Origin: Sinimarinibacterium arenosum
Lineage (GTDB): Bacteria; Pseudomonadota; Gammaproteobacteria; Nevskiales; Nevskiaceae
Assembly: GCF_005047655.1 (NCBI RefSeq)
Contig: NZ_SUKF01000011.1
Coordinates: 31,578-95,577, forward strand
Length of the DNA: 64,000 nucleotides
Direction of reading: 5' to 3'
Shown: positions 1 to 8,750 of the stretch, piece by piece
Layout: each line of letters starts with the position of its first letter
Position numbering within the stretch: position 1 is the stretch's first letter
The notes under the pieces: model-generated
Told to the model about the DNA's origin: nothing
Database searches by the model: none
The model's input: only the letters and a program-made list of their open reading frames with translations
Position numbers and translations under genes: made by a program

Positions 1-770
1 ACTACTCGATCAGCTCTGCGTGTGCGACCAGCGCGCACTGCATCGGTCACGCCGCCGAGCAGATCCGCGCCGGCCGCCAGGACGTGATCTTCGCCGGCGG
101 TGGCGAAGAGGAGCACTGGTCGATGGCGATGCTGTTCGATGCGATGGGCGCGCTGTCGAGCCACTTCAACGACCGCCCGGAACAGGCTTCGCGCACCTAC
201 GATCGCGACCGCGATGGTTTCGTCATCGCCGGCGGCGGCGGCATCCTGGTTCTGGAGGACTATGAGCACGCGCGCGATCGCGGCGCGAAGATCTACGCCG
301 AGCTGACCGGCTATGGCGCGACATCCGACGGCGAGGACATGGTCGCGCCGTCGGGCGAGGGTGCGGTACGTTGCATACGCCAGGCTCTGTCGACCGTGCC
401 GGGGCCGGTCGATTACATCAACGCGCACGGCACCAGCACGCCGGCTGGCGACATCGTCGAACTGCGCGCGATTCGCGAGGTGTTCGGCGCCCAGGCACCG
501 CCAATCAGTTCGACCAAGTCATTGTCCGGACACTCGCTCGGCGCCGCGGGCGTGCACGAGGCGATCTACAGCATGTTGATGCTGCAGCACGGCTTCATCG
601 CTGCATCCGCCAACATCGAGACACTCGATGCGGACGCTGCCGACATGCCGATCGTGCGCGAGCGCCGCGACGATGTGCAGCTGGATACGGTGCTGTCGAA
701 CAGCTTCGGTTTCGGCGGCACCAATGCGAGCCTGGTGTTCCAGCGCCTGGGCGACGACTGCGCGCACTGA
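1..770 (+). CDS. fabB: beta-ketoacyl-ACP synthase I, C-terminal part
   Basis: Partial gene whose 5' end lies left of the window; the reading frame is set by the third base. The enzyme condenses malonyl-ACP with acyl-ACP in type II fatty acid synthesis and FabB is the form needed for unsaturated fatty acids. All three catalytic residues are visible: the nucleophile Cys in [12 protein letters not shown] at the very start, the first His in NAHGTSTP and the second His in GHSLGAAG, followed by the C-terminal glycine-rich [11 protein letters not shown]. The thiolase fold is continuous to the TGA. FabB is preferred over FabF because of the [11 protein letters not shown] context, but the missing N-terminus limits certainty. 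Function is cytoplasmic and unrelated to the respiratory genes that follow. Confidence 0.9.
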   Translation, partial: YSISSACATSAHCIGHAAEQIRAGRQDVIFAGGGEEEHWSMAMLFDAMGALSSHFNDRPEQASRTYDRDRDGFVIAGGGGILVLEDYEHARDRGAKIYAELTGYGATSDGEDMVAPSGEGAVRCIRQALSTVPGPVDYINAHGTSTPAGDIVELRAIREVFGAQAPPISSTKSLSGHSLGAAGVHEAIYSMLMLQHGFIAASANIETLDADAADMPIVRERRDDVQLDTVLSNSFGFGGTNASLVFQRLGDDCAH

Positions 771-779
771 GGCAGTGTC

Positions 780-2018
780 ATGAGACGTCTGCTCCTGATC
801 ATGCTGTCGCTGCCCATGGCCGCGTGCGTCGGGGACAGCGATGCCATGTTGCCCGCCAGCACTGGCAACGTTTCCGCCACGGCCCGGTCGGTGCCGAAAG
901 TGATTCTGGACGGCGACGTGGGTCCCGATCCCTGCGATGTCGGCACGCTGGCCATGGCGCACAACCTGCATCGTGCCGGCGAGATCCGACTGCTAGGCTT
1001 CATGGCCACGTTGCCTGAGTCCAGCAACATCGAAGTCATCGACATCCTGAACAAATGGTACGGCCACGACGTCCCGATCGGCGTGTTCAAGGATCCGTCG
1101 GACCAGGGCTACAGTCAGAACGTGCAACTGGCCTCAGCCGTCACGCATGAACTGTTTCCCGCCACCCGCATCATTGCCGGCCATTACGCCGACTGGACGC
1201 CACAGACCTACGATTCGGTACCGGGCAGTGTCGAGTTGTACCGCCGACTCCTGGCAGCCGAGCCGGGCCGCAGTGTGACGATTTTGACCGTCGGTCAGTT
1301 ATACAACCTCAAGGCTCTGCTGAATTCGGGACCGGATGAATTCTCGCCGTTATCCGGCATGCAGCTTGTGCAGGCCAAGGTAGACCGCATCATCATGATG
1401 GTGGGTGGCTTCGGCGATACGATCACCTCCGACGATCTGGCCTTTTACGAGGCGGAGTATTTCAGCAATCCGCCGAACAGCTACGGTGTGTTGACGGTGG
1501 CCGTGCATTCGTCCACCGGCAACGGCTTTGGTGCCGAATACAACGCCCATGGTTGGTATCCCGGCCTGACCGAGGGCGTCTTTGAAAAGTTGAACGAACT
1601 GGACCTGCCCAAGGTCATCATCGGCCACGAGCCGGGTTGGCGGGTACCGGCCGGCGAGGCTTACAACGGACTGGACGTGTTGCATCCGGTCCGCATGGCG
1701 TATGTCGAGAACAACATCCCGTCCAAGCAAGTCCATCCCGGTGTTGTGAAGAATGACCCGGCCTATGACGAGCTGGCACTGTTGTACTTGGCGCGGGGAA
1801 AGGGCGACTGGTTCGAGGAACTGGGCGGACATGCTACGTTCGAGCAGCTCGGGACATCCACCTGGTTCGATAAACCCGAATTTCAGCACACACGTCTGGC
1901 GCTGACCCCCCACGCCAACGAGGGCAAACGTCTGTCCCGGCTGATTGAAAGTCTGGTCATGGGTGAGCCCGACACCTGGCGTCCGCAAACAAGGGGACTG
2001 GAGTCGAACGGCACTTGA
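780..2018 (+). CDS. lipoprotein of the nucleoside hydrolase superfamily
   Basis: 412-residue protein beginning with a lipoprotein signal (hydrophobic h-region then LPMAAC, lipidated Cys about residue 16). The mature part opens with VILDGDVGPDPCDVGTLAMA, which resembles the Asp-rich calcium-binding motif (DxDxGxDD) of inosine/uridine-preferring nucleoside hydrolases, followed by GEIRLLGFMA, where that family has its second strand. Related lipoproteins occur in several proteobacteria but their substrate is not known; nucleoside or glycoside hydrolysis at the outer membrane or in the periplasm is an inference. The motif is not canonical (D-G-D-V-G-P-D), so catalytic competence is uncertain. It starts 9 bases after the fabB stop and may be cotranscribed with it; the next gene converges on it. 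Confidence 0.6.
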   Translation: MRRLLLIMLSLPMAACVGDSDAMLPASTGNVSATARSVPKVILDGDVGPDPCDVGTLAMAHNLHRAGEIRLLGFMATLPESSNIEVIDILNKWYGHDVPIGVFKDPSDQGYSQNVQLASAVTHELFPATRIIAGHYADWTPQTYDSVPGSVELYRRLLAAEPGRSVTILTVGQLYNLKALLNSGPDEFSPLSGMQLVQAKVDRIIMMVGGFGDTITSDDLAFYEAEYFSNPPNSYGVLTVAVHSSTGNGFGAEYNAHGWYPGLTEGVFEKLNELDLPKVIIGHEPGWRVPAGEAYNGLDVLHPVRMAYVENNIPSKQVHPGVVKNDPAYDELALLYLARGKGDWFEELGGHATFEQLGTSTWFDKPEFQHTRLALTPHANEGKRLSRLIESLVMGEPDTWRPQTRGLESNGT

Positions 2019-2072
2019 CCATTGTCACCGCGACGGCGCGGAGGTCCCAGCGCGCGGTCGGAGGATGGACGA

Positions 2073-3875
2073 TTACGGCGCGACGCCCTCGATGCGAATC
2101 AGCGTCGGCTGGCCGCCCTCGGTGTGCCAGCTCGGGAAGTTGGACGTACTGGTCCACGCCGCACCGTCGGCGGTGATTTCGACGTCGCGGGTAAACGACA
2201 CCGCGCGCGGCAGCGGAACGAAATGCCAGGTCTGGCGCGCGATGTCGAAGGCCATCACCGAGTCCGACTGGTTGCCGTTCACCCAGACGATGCCGCGCGC
2301 CCGGTCCACGTTGAGCGAGTAGGGCGTTTCGCTGCCCGTCGGCTGTACCGGCAGCTCGTGGCGGGTGAAGCTGCCGCTGCGCGGATCGTACCGGGCGATC
2401 GCGGATTCGGGGAACGCGGCAATCCACAGATTGCCGTCAGCGTCGGCGCGCAGACGGCGCGGGCCGGCAAAGGGCGTCGGCACCATCGTCAACGCCAGCG
2501 TCTGCGGATCGATGCGGCCGATGTCGTCTGCATACAGGCGCGCGAACCAGACCGCGCCGTCGGGCGCCACCTCGACACCATAGGGGAGGGGCAGGCCCGA
2601 GGACTGCCAGTCGATCGGCAGCCTGTTCAGCGGCAGCCCCCAGTCGGCGAGCCTGAGGATCACGCCGACCAGCGCCACCGTGATGCGCTCACGCAGATTG
2701 CGCGGCGGCAGATCGACAAACGCGAAGCGGCCGCTGCGGCGATCGAGCATCGCCACCTGGTTCGACAGCGCCAGCGTGAACCACACGCGGTTGCGCGCAT
2801 CGGCCCGGATCGTGTGCGGGTAATAGCCCTCGTTGAACCGGTGCACGATGAAGGTGCCGCTTTCGGGCGCGAACTCGATGAGGCGCCGCTGCAACGAGCA
2901 GGTCATGAAAATGTGGCCGTCCGCGGGCGACTCGGCGAGGGAATGCAGGCCGACGTAGGTCTCGTGCTGCGGAAAGCTCCGGAGCCGCGCGGCCAGCAGG
3001 CCGCCCGGATCGTCGCCGGGATCGTGCGGCAACTTGTAGATCGTGTACCCGCCGCTGACAGGATCGATCTCGTAGAGGTCGTCCTTGAGGTTGTCGCCGA
3101 CATAGACCTTGCCGTTGGAATGCGCCAGCAGATCGTGCATCTGCGACATTGCATCGCCGATCGGCCACTCGGTGATGGCGATGCCGGCGAGGTCCTGCGA
3201 CCACGGCGTACCGGCAGGAATCCTCTGCGGATGCTCGCGCAGTTCGCGATAGCCGCGGCTCAGGCGCTCCGGGAGCGCGTCTTGCGCCGCGCTCGCCAGC
3301 CGCGACCCGTAGGTGATCATGCGCGCGATGGCGCCGTGCCATTGGTCCGCGCTGCGTTCGCGGCGCAGGAATGCGTTGCCCTGCTGATGGCAGAACGCGC
3401 ACTGCAGCGCGAAGTGCTTCTTCAGTGTCGCGTCGCCCAGATCGAGCTGGGAAAACCACGCATTGGCAGGCCGGCTCGCGGCCAAGGCTGCGGGATCGGA
3501 TTCCGGCTCGAGTCGCAGCTCCAGGTAGGCATCGCCGCGCACTCGATCGAGGTTCAGCGTCCGGTATCCCGGGCGGCGCAGTTGCAGGCGCAAATCGGCG
3601 AATGGCGGCTTTGCGATCCTCAGCAGGCCGTGGGCGTCGGTGAACCAGGCATGCTCCGGCTGCGCGCGGCCGCGGAGCGGTGTGCCGTTTCCGCTGTGCT
3701 CTCCTACCGCCGGGGCCGTGGACCAGGCGCGCACCATGACGGCAGGCAGTTCCGTGCCGTCCGCGCCGGTCAGCTTCAGTTCCAGGGCCGTTGCTGGACT
3801 GCAGCACGCCAGGCCCAGCGCCAGCAGCGCCCAGAGCCGGCGTTGGTGGTGTTCAGCAGGCTGCCCGAGTCCCAC
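2073..3875 (-). CDS. secreted monohaem protein with Vgb-like beta-propeller (second copy)
   Basis: 600 residues from a GTG start (a GAGG ribosome site lies 5 to 6 bases upstream, and an in-frame stop closes the frame just before). The order is: Sec signal peptide (WALLALGLACCSPATA, about 15-30), a short beta-sandwich resembling carboxypeptidase-regulatory domains (about 31-120), one c-type haem site CAFCHQ at 159-164, then a C-terminal region of repeated 40-residue blades (VYVGDNLKDDLYEID, VWFTLALSNQVAMLD, VWFARLYADDIGRID) like virginiamycin B lyase/NHL propellers. It is a paralogue of the 6809-8566 product with the same domain order. Last gene of the minus-strand operon. Substrate unknown; a periplasmic electron-transfer or substrate-binding role is inferred from the haem. 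True lyase activity is unlikely to be deducible. Confidence 0.7.
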   Translation of the reverse strand: MGLGQPAEHHQRRLWALLALGLACCSPATALELKLTGADGTELPAVMVRAWSTAPAVGEHSGNGTPLRGRAQPEHAWFTDAHGLLRIAKPPFADLRLQLRRPGYRTLNLDRVRGDAYLELRLEPESDPAALAASRPANAWFSQLDLGDATLKKHFALQCAFCHQQGNAFLRRERSADQWHGAIARMITYGSRLASAAQDALPERLSRGYRELREHPQRIPAGTPWSQDLAGIAITEWPIGDAMSQMHDLLAHSNGKVYVGDNLKDDLYEIDPVSGGYTIYKLPHDPGDDPGGLLAARLRSFPQHETYVGLHSLAESPADGHIFMTCSLQRRLIEFAPESGTFIVHRFNEGYYPHTIRADARNRVWFTLALSNQVAMLDRRSGRFAFVDLPPRNLRERITVALVGVILRLADWGLPLNRLPIDWQSSGLPLPYGVEVAPDGAVWFARLYADDIGRIDPQTLALTMVPTPFAGPRRLRADADGNLWIAAFPESAIARYDPRSGSFTRHELPVQPTGSETPYSLNVDRARGIVWVNGNQSDSVMAFDIARQTWHFVPLPRAVSFTRDVEITADGAAWTSTSNFPSWHTEGGQPTLIRIEGVAP

Positions 3876-3902
3876 GGAAACCTCGACCGATAGCGTCCAT
3901 CG

Positions 3903-4577
3903 TCAGGCACTTTCGACTGGGAACAAGTACGTGTTCTCCAGTTCGATGTGCTCCGAGACATCGTCGCTGAGCTTGCACAGACCGAGACATAGCGCATGCC
4001 AGTGCGTACAGGCATCGTCCGGCACGCGGCAACCATCTGTCAGCCGTTCGATATGCCGTAGTCGCGCGAGGTGGTCTTCATGCTCCACGCGCAGCATCGC
4101 GATTGGGAGAGAGATCACGTCGATGTGCAGGCAGAGTATCGGGAATGCGAGATCCTCTTCCGTTTGCATATGTGCCTCCATGGCTCGCCCGAGACTATCG
4201 AGCGCATCGGCAAGGCCCAGGGGAACCTGCGGGTGGTTACGGTGCACAGTCTCAACGCGTAACGCGAGACGTACCAGTTCTGGCAACTCCCGGCGGTGAA
4301 CGCGATGGAAGCGTTCTTCGATGTGCCGGATCAGCCGATGTCGGTCCGGTGGTGGAGTCGGGAAGCTGGATGGGTCCAGCGCGTCGAGTTCCGACGCGAC
4401 TGCGTCTGCGGACAGCCTGAGGTGTGCCGCAGCGTCCAAAAGCGTCGTGCGACCGTTACGCCAATAGTCCAAACGGTACTTCTGGAGGACCGCTGTGGCG
4501 CCGGGCATGGTTGTCGCCAGATCATGCAGCGTGCGCTGGGCGACGAGGGTGAGATCGGGGCGAATGCTTGTGTTCAT
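3903..4577 (-). CDS. RIC/YtfE-like di-iron protein lacking the N-terminal Cys pair
   Basis: 224 residues with the layout of RIC (repair of iron centres; YtfE/ScdA/DnrN): a short N-terminal ScdA_N/DUF542 domain, then a four-helix hemerythrin-like domain. Iron ligands are in place (RFHRVHRRELPEL, EAHMQTEEDLAFP, MLRVEHEDHLARL, HIELENTYLFP). The N-terminal motif that reads RLDFCCRG in the second copy (48284-48961) reads RLDYWRNG here, so both cysteines are replaced by Trp and Arg. In RIC proteins these cysteines are conserved, so Fe-S repair chemistry may be lost while oxygen or NO binding at the di-iron site may remain. It lies between the GMC oxidoreductase (14 bases away) and a haem propeller gene in the same operon. 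An ATG start is used. Confidence 0.8.
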   Translation of the reverse strand: MNTSIRPDLTLVAQRTLHDLATTMPGATAVLQKYRLDYWRNGRTTLLDAAAHLRLSADAVASELDALDPSSFPTPPPDRHRLIRHIEERFHRVHRRELPELVRLALRVETVHRNHPQVPLGLADALDSLGRAMEAHMQTEEDLAFPILCLHIDVISLPIAMLRVEHEDHLARLRHIERLTDGCRVPDDACTHWHALCLGLCKLSDDVSEHIELENTYLFPVESA

Positions 4578-4590
4578 GAGGCGCGGTCGG

Positions 4591-6408
4591 TCAGCTCGCC
4601 AGTTCCGTGTCCATCATTCCGGCCAATCGAAGCGACAGCGCCATGATCGTGAGCTGCGGATTGACGCCCGGAGTGTCGGGCAGCAGTGACGCGTCGCTGA
4701 CGAAGATATGACGACATCCGTAGAGGCGGTGATCGACGTCGGCGACGCGACCCATGCCGGCGGTGCCCTGCGGGTGGAAGCCGCTGGCGACAAGATGGTG
4801 GGCCCGTACGTCAGCAGGCGAAAAGTCGGCGAGCTGCGCGGCAGTGATGAACTCGTTGCGCAGTCCGATCAGCGGCAGCAGTACGCACTCGGCGCCGGCG
4901 GCAAAGAATGCCTCGGCCATCAGCTTCATGCCGCGCGCGAGATCGAGCACATCGTCCGCATGCAGTGCATAGCGCAGCACCGGCTGGCCGCCGGTCCAGC
5001 GCACCGAGCCGCTGCCGCGGTCGAGGGCCATCATGCCGAAGCTGGCAGCACGATCGTAGTGGTCCATCCAGTAATCCGCAGCAGCCCCCGCGCAAGGAAG
5101 CACCGGCGCGACGGTGCTCTTGGGCGTGAAGATGCCTTCGAAGGCGATGCGCGGCAGTTCCGGCGCCTGATAGCCCATGCCCTGCGCAATCCCGCGCTCG
5201 CCGTGCACGGAATCGGGCATCAACGCCAGCACTTTGGCCGCAGGGTGGACCTTGAGGTGATCGCCGGCCGCGCGCCAGTGCGAGCCCAGGCGATTGGCGC
5301 GGATCAGTTGCGGCGTGCCCAGGGCGCCGCCGGCGAGCACGCACTTGCGTGCGCGCAGGCTCAGGCGTTGCCCATCACGGAACCGGACATGCAGCTGAAC
5401 GCCGGTGCTCGATTCGGCAATGCGGTCCACGCGCGCGCCGGGGTAGAGCACTCCACCGCGCTGCAGTGCCAGCGGCAGAAACGCAATGTCGGTGCTGCGC
5501 TTGTGGAAGCGCGGACAGCCGAAAGGACAGCGCCCCAGGCCCTCGCAAGCGGGGGTGTTGCGCGGCAACACATAGGCGCCTTCGCGTCCCAATGACTTGA
5601 GTCCCCGCTCGAAGATTTCGCCGGAGGCACCGAGCAGCTTGCGGTCCGGCACACACACGCCGAGCGTTTCGCGGACGCGGGCAAGCTCTCCAGACAGCAG
5701 GCCGTCGCTGAACGGCAGGCCGGTGATGCGGTCCCACTGCCGCAGGAAGGGCGGCTGCGGCTCCAGGCAGGTCGCCGAATTGATGGGCGTGGTACCGCCG
5801 ACATTGCGCCCGAGCATTACCGGCAACAGCGCGTTGCCGCTGGCGCCGCCGACGAAGCCCTGGTTCAGGTAGTAGTGCGCAAGGGCGCCGGCGGTGGTCT
5901 CGCCCTGAACCAGGCCGCCGGCCTCCAGGATGGCAACGCGATGGCCGCGCGCCGCGAGGTCCGCGGCAAGTGGCGCACCGCCGGCGCCGGAGCCGACCAC
6001 GATGACATCGAATTCGGCGTGGTCCGTCAAAGGTGGCACCCGCGCCAGCAACGGCTCCAGCGGATGCGGCGTCTGCCGCGGCGGCGGCTCGGCATGGCGC
6101 AGCTCCCACAGCGGCAGACGCGCCAGCAGATAGATGCCGCGGATCCACAGTCGCCCGGCGTGGTGCGCGCGTTGCTCCAGCTCCTCGAAGGCGGTCGCAT
6201 CGAGCCGGCTGGCGCGACGCCAGCGGCCCAGCAGCAGCCGCGGAAACACGAATTCGATGAGCCACAGGCCGGCCGCGCGCAGCAGTGCGACCGCGCGCGG
6301 GTAGCGGCGCGCGCGCTGGCCGGCCGCCATCGCAAGAGCGCCGGCGCGGACGGGCGCACAGCCGCGCGCAATCAGCCAGCGGCGCGCGAACGCTTCGCCG
6401 GCGTTCAC
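4591..6408 (-). CDS. GMC-family FAD-dependent oxidoreductase
   Basis: 605 residues from a GTG that overlaps the stop of the upstream small membrane protein (TAGTG), which argues for translational coupling and for this start over longer frames. The first 130 residues are basic and hydrophobic with a possible membrane-associated helix (residues about 38-62). FAD binding motif VVGSGAGGAP lies at 137-146 and ILEAGG follows. Residues 288-298 read CEGLGRCPFGC, similar to the cysteine motif of long-chain alcohol oxidases, and the C-terminal GMC signature is HPQGTAGMG followed by IFVSDASLLPDTPG. The family oxidises alcohols, sugars or sterols and passes electrons to oxygen, quinone or cytochromes. 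Neighbouring haem proteins suggest a cytochrome acceptor (inference). The substrate is unknown. Confidence 0.8.
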   Translation of the reverse strand: MNAGEAFARRWLIARGCAPVRAGALAMAAGQRARRYPRAVALLRAAGLWLIEFVFPRLLLGRWRRASRLDATAFEELEQRAHHAGRLWIRGIYLLARLPLWELRHAEPPPRQTPHPLEPLLARVPPLTDHAEFDVIVVGSGAGGAPLAADLAARGHRVAILEAGGLVQGETTAGALAHYYLNQGFVGGASGNALLPVMLGRNVGGTTPINSATCLEPQPPFLRQWDRITGLPFSDGLLSGELARVRETLGVCVPDRKLLGASGEIFERGLKSLGREGAYVLPRNTPACEGLGRCPFGCPRFHKRSTDIAFLPLALQRGGVLYPGARVDRIAESSTGVQLHVRFRDGQRLSLRARKCVLAGGALGTPQLIRANRLGSHWRAAGDHLKVHPAAKVLALMPDSVHGERGIAQGMGYQAPELPRIAFEGIFTPKSTVAPVLPCAGAAADYWMDHYDRAASFGMMALDRGSGSVRWTGGQPVLRYALHADDVLDLARGMKLMAEAFFAAGAECVLLPLIGLRNEFITAAQLADFSPADVRAHHLVASGFHPQGTAGMGRVADVDHRLYGCRHIFVSDASLLPDTPGVNPQLTIMALSLRLAGMMDTELAS

Positions 6409-6812
6409 TACGTGCCCCTGCGTGCGGTCGGACGCGTAGCGATCAGCGTCAGTCCGACGAAGCCGTCTGCCGCTGCGCACAGCCACCAGCCGCTGAACGC
6501 GGTCAGCGCAAATATCGAGAAGGCGAGCGTGCTGGCGAGCTTGGACAGCAACACTGCGTTGAGCAGCTGCGGCGGTGCGTCTGGCCCGCCGGCCTGCCAG
6601 GCGAGATAGACCAGTGTCGCCATCAGCGACAGCGCCAGTCCGTACCACAGCGACGCGCGCGCCACCGCTTCCGCGAATCCCGGCGACAGACCCAGCACGC
6701 GCGCGAGCGCATCGAGCAGCATCGCGACCGTTGCCGGCGCAAAGGCGAACGAAAGTCCCGCGATCACGAACACGACCGCCCAGATCCGGCACAGGCGATG
6801 GTGGAGGCTCAT
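6408..6812 (-). CDS. small four-helix membrane protein
   Basis: 134 residues, not assigned to a known family. About four hydrophobic segments are visible: WAVVFVIAGLSFAFAP, a middle segment with LWYGLALSLMATLVYLAW, LASTLAFSIFALTAF and a last one near WWLCAAADGFVGLTL. The ATG overlaps the TGA of the upstream haem-propeller gene (ATGA) and its stop overlaps the GTG of the GMC oxidoreductase, so it is embedded in the operon and probably made in stoichiometry with both. A role as membrane anchor or quinone-side partner of the GMC protein is inference from position only. No conserved His pair for haem b was seen. Confidence 0.65.
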   Translation of the reverse strand: MSLHHRLCRIWAVVFVIAGLSFAFAPATVAMLLDALARVLGLSPGFAEAVARASLWYGLALSLMATLVYLAWQAGGPDAPPQLLNAVLLSKLASTLAFSIFALTAFSGWWLCAAADGFVGLTLIATRPTARRGT

Positions 6813-8566
6813 TGCGAGGTCTCTCCGGGCCGCAGGCAGACGATGGACTGCATCTGATCCTCGATGGCCATCGGCGGCAGGTTGGAATTGGTCGAGCACA
6901 CCGATCCGTCCGCCGTGAACACGATGTCGCGCATGTAAGTCGTGCGCGTCGGCATCGGATACGCGGTCCAGCGCGCTGATGCGGGTGTAAAGCGGAACAT
7001 GCGGTCGGACTGGTTCGACGTGATCCAGACATCGCCGGTCTGCGGATGCACGTTGAGCGCGTAGGGGGTTTCGAACTCATCCGGGGCAAGCACCGGCATT
7101 GGATGGCGGGTGAACTGCTGCGTGTCCGGTTCGAATTTCAACAGCCCGCTGCCGCCGAACGCCGGGATCCACAGCGTGCCGTCGGGCGCGAAACGCATGC
7201 GCCGCGGTCCGGGCAGCGGCGTGTCCCACTCGCTGATCGCACCGGTCTTCGGATCGTAGCGGCCGATCTTGTCGGCGTAGAGCTTCGCGTACCACACGCT
7301 GCCGTCAACCGGATGGATGTCCAGGCCGTAGGGCAGGTTGAAAATGCGGTGGCCCTGGCCGCTCCACTTGTGGTGCGACAGCAGCAGCTGCAGATCCTTG
7401 CCGGGAAGCAGCGAGGCGATTTTCAGCACGCCGGTGAGCGTCGCGTCGGTGAGGCCCTGCCAGAAGCCGCCGGCCGGCAGGTCGATCACCTGCATTGCGC
7501 CGGTGCGGGGATCGAACCGGCCGAGCTGGTTCGACAGGGCGATCGAGAACCACAGCACGCCGTAACGGTCGAAGCGCAGCGTGTGCGGATACACTGCGCC
7601 GCCGCCGACGTTGTGGAAGCTGTAACGCTCCGTCGCCGGGTCGAGCACGCCGATCTCCGCCGACATGGAATTGGTTGTGTAGAGGCGGCCGTCGGGTCCG
7701 CGCACGATGCTGTGCGGGCCGTGGTGGGCGTGGAACGCAGCCACCGGCGCGGAGGCGCCGGCGAAGTCGCCGTGCAACGGCAGGCCGTTGTCCGGCATCG
7801 GCAGAGCGGTGGATTGCGCCGTCGCAAGGTCGGTGACGTAGACGCGGTCGTTGGCCATGTCCACGCTGTAGAAGAGGCCGTCGTCACCGAGCTCGACGTC
7901 GTGCACGAACGCCCCGTTGCCGGCGACCGCCACTTCCGTGAGCGTGGTGCCAGCGGTGGCTGGGTCGTAGACATGGGTCTGCCGGTCCGGAATCGGCCGT
8001 CCGTCGAAGCTCGCAGCCAAGGCGGCCGCCACCTGCCTACGCGCCGGCCAGGTCAGCAGCGCGCCATAGCGTTCCATGCGATCGATGGTCTCGCGCCACT
8101 GCGTTTCGGTTCGGGGCCGCCGTGTCCAGGCATTGCCGAGCTGATGGCAGTAAAAGCACTGCGAGCGGTAGCCCTGGCGGATGCGCTCGTCTTCCAGGTG
8201 GACGCGTGCCGCATGCGCCGACGCCGGCAGTGCGTCTGAGACCTGGGCGGGTTTGCTCAGTCGAGCCAGGGTGATGCTCAGAGGCCGAGGATTTGCGCTC
8301 ACTGCGGCGATGTCGCGGCTCTCGTCAGCGAAGCCGGGCGCACGCACACTCAGGCGCGCCGCGCCGGACTGCCCGGTGCCCAGCAGGAAGCGACCGGATG
8401 CATCGCTGTAGACCGACTGGCGCAACACTCCATCGGCGCGCGTCAGGCTCACGATCGCGCCGGCGACGGAATCGCCGTCGACGGACGTCACCGTGCCTCG
8501 GATATCTGCGGCGTGCGCGGTCGACAGCAGACATAGCGCAAGCGTCAGGCCATTTGCATTTGTCAT
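6809..8566 (-). CDS. secreted monohaem protein with carboxypeptidase-regulatory-like and beta-propeller domains
   Basis: 585 residues. A Sec signal (LTLALCLLSTAHA) is followed by a beta-sandwich, about 20-105, with IRGTVTSVDGDSVAGAIVSL typical of carboxypeptidase-regulatory-like folds, a single c-type haem site CFYCHQ at 137-142, and a propeller of Vgb/NHL-type blades (LYTTNSMSAEIGVLD, LWFSIALSNQLGRFD, VWYAKLYADKIGRYD, VWITSNQSDRMFRF). The ATG was chosen because the signal peptide starts there; a longer upstream frame has no signal and runs across the promoter. First gene of the operon that runs to 2073, with two FNR-type boxes 70 to 115 bases upstream. Likely periplasmic; substrate and redox partner unknown. 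A paralogue is at 2073-3875. Confidence 0.75.
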   Translation of the reverse strand: MTNANGLTLALCLLSTAHAADIRGTVTSVDGDSVAGAIVSLTRADGVLRQSVYSDASGRFLLGTGQSGAARLSVRAPGFADESRDIAAVSANPRPLSITLARLSKPAQVSDALPASAHAARVHLEDERIRQGYRSQCFYCHQLGNAWTRRPRTETQWRETIDRMERYGALLTWPARRQVAAALAASFDGRPIPDRQTHVYDPATAGTTLTEVAVAGNGAFVHDVELGDDGLFYSVDMANDRVYVTDLATAQSTALPMPDNGLPLHGDFAGASAPVAAFHAHHGPHSIVRGPDGRLYTTNSMSAEIGVLDPATERYSFHNVGGGAVYPHTLRFDRYGVLWFSIALSNQLGRFDPRTGAMQVIDLPAGGFWQGLTDATLTGVLKIASLLPGKDLQLLLSHHKWSGQGHRIFNLPYGLDIHPVDGSVWYAKLYADKIGRYDPKTGAISEWDTPLPGPRRMRFAPDGTLWIPAFGGSGLLKFEPDTQQFTRHPMPVLAPDEFETPYALNVHPQTGDVWITSNQSDRMFRFTPASARWTAYPMPTRTTYMRDIVFTADGSVCSTNSNLPPMAIEDQMQSIVCLRPGETSQ

Positions 8567-8635
8567 CGCGGTCTTCCGCCTGCTGTCGCCTGGATTCAGT
8601 ACCGACCAATGATGGCGCGCGCTGTGACGGCCCTT

Positions 8636-8649
8636 TTGATGTAGATCAT
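8636..8649. promoter_or_regulatory. FNR/ANR/DNR-type box
   Basis: TTGATGTAGATCAT, one base off the TTGAT-N4-ATCAA consensus. It lies 70 bases upstream of the haem-propeller operon ATG (minus strand) and is the nearer of two boxes to it. It predicts induction of that operon under low oxygen or NO. Confidence 0.75.
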
Positions 8650-8666
8650 GCGTCGCGGAGCGACCT

Positions 8667-8680
8667 TTGACGCAAATCAA
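8667..8680. promoter_or_regulatory. FNR/ANR/DNR-type box
   Basis: TTGACGCAAATCAA, one base off consensus, in the same divergent region. It sits 71 bases before the cytochrome c ATG at 8751 and most likely serves that plus-strand gene, though it could also act on the operon in the other direction. Confidence 0.7.
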
Positions 8681-8750
8681 CTCCAGCGAGCCGCGAACAT
8701 GTGAGGATGCAGCGCCCGCTTTGGGGTGCACCTTTTCCGTTGAGCACGCA

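Noticed and set aside
2073..3875. Active streptogramin (virginiamycin B) lyase
   Set aside because: The haem site, export signal and extra domain are not part of Vgb; only the propeller is similar, so resistance is not claimed.
4591..7089. Extended start for the GMC oxidoreductase
   Set aside because: The extra 227 codons overlap the small membrane protein gene and the propeller gene in another frame; the coupled GTG at 6408 is better supported.
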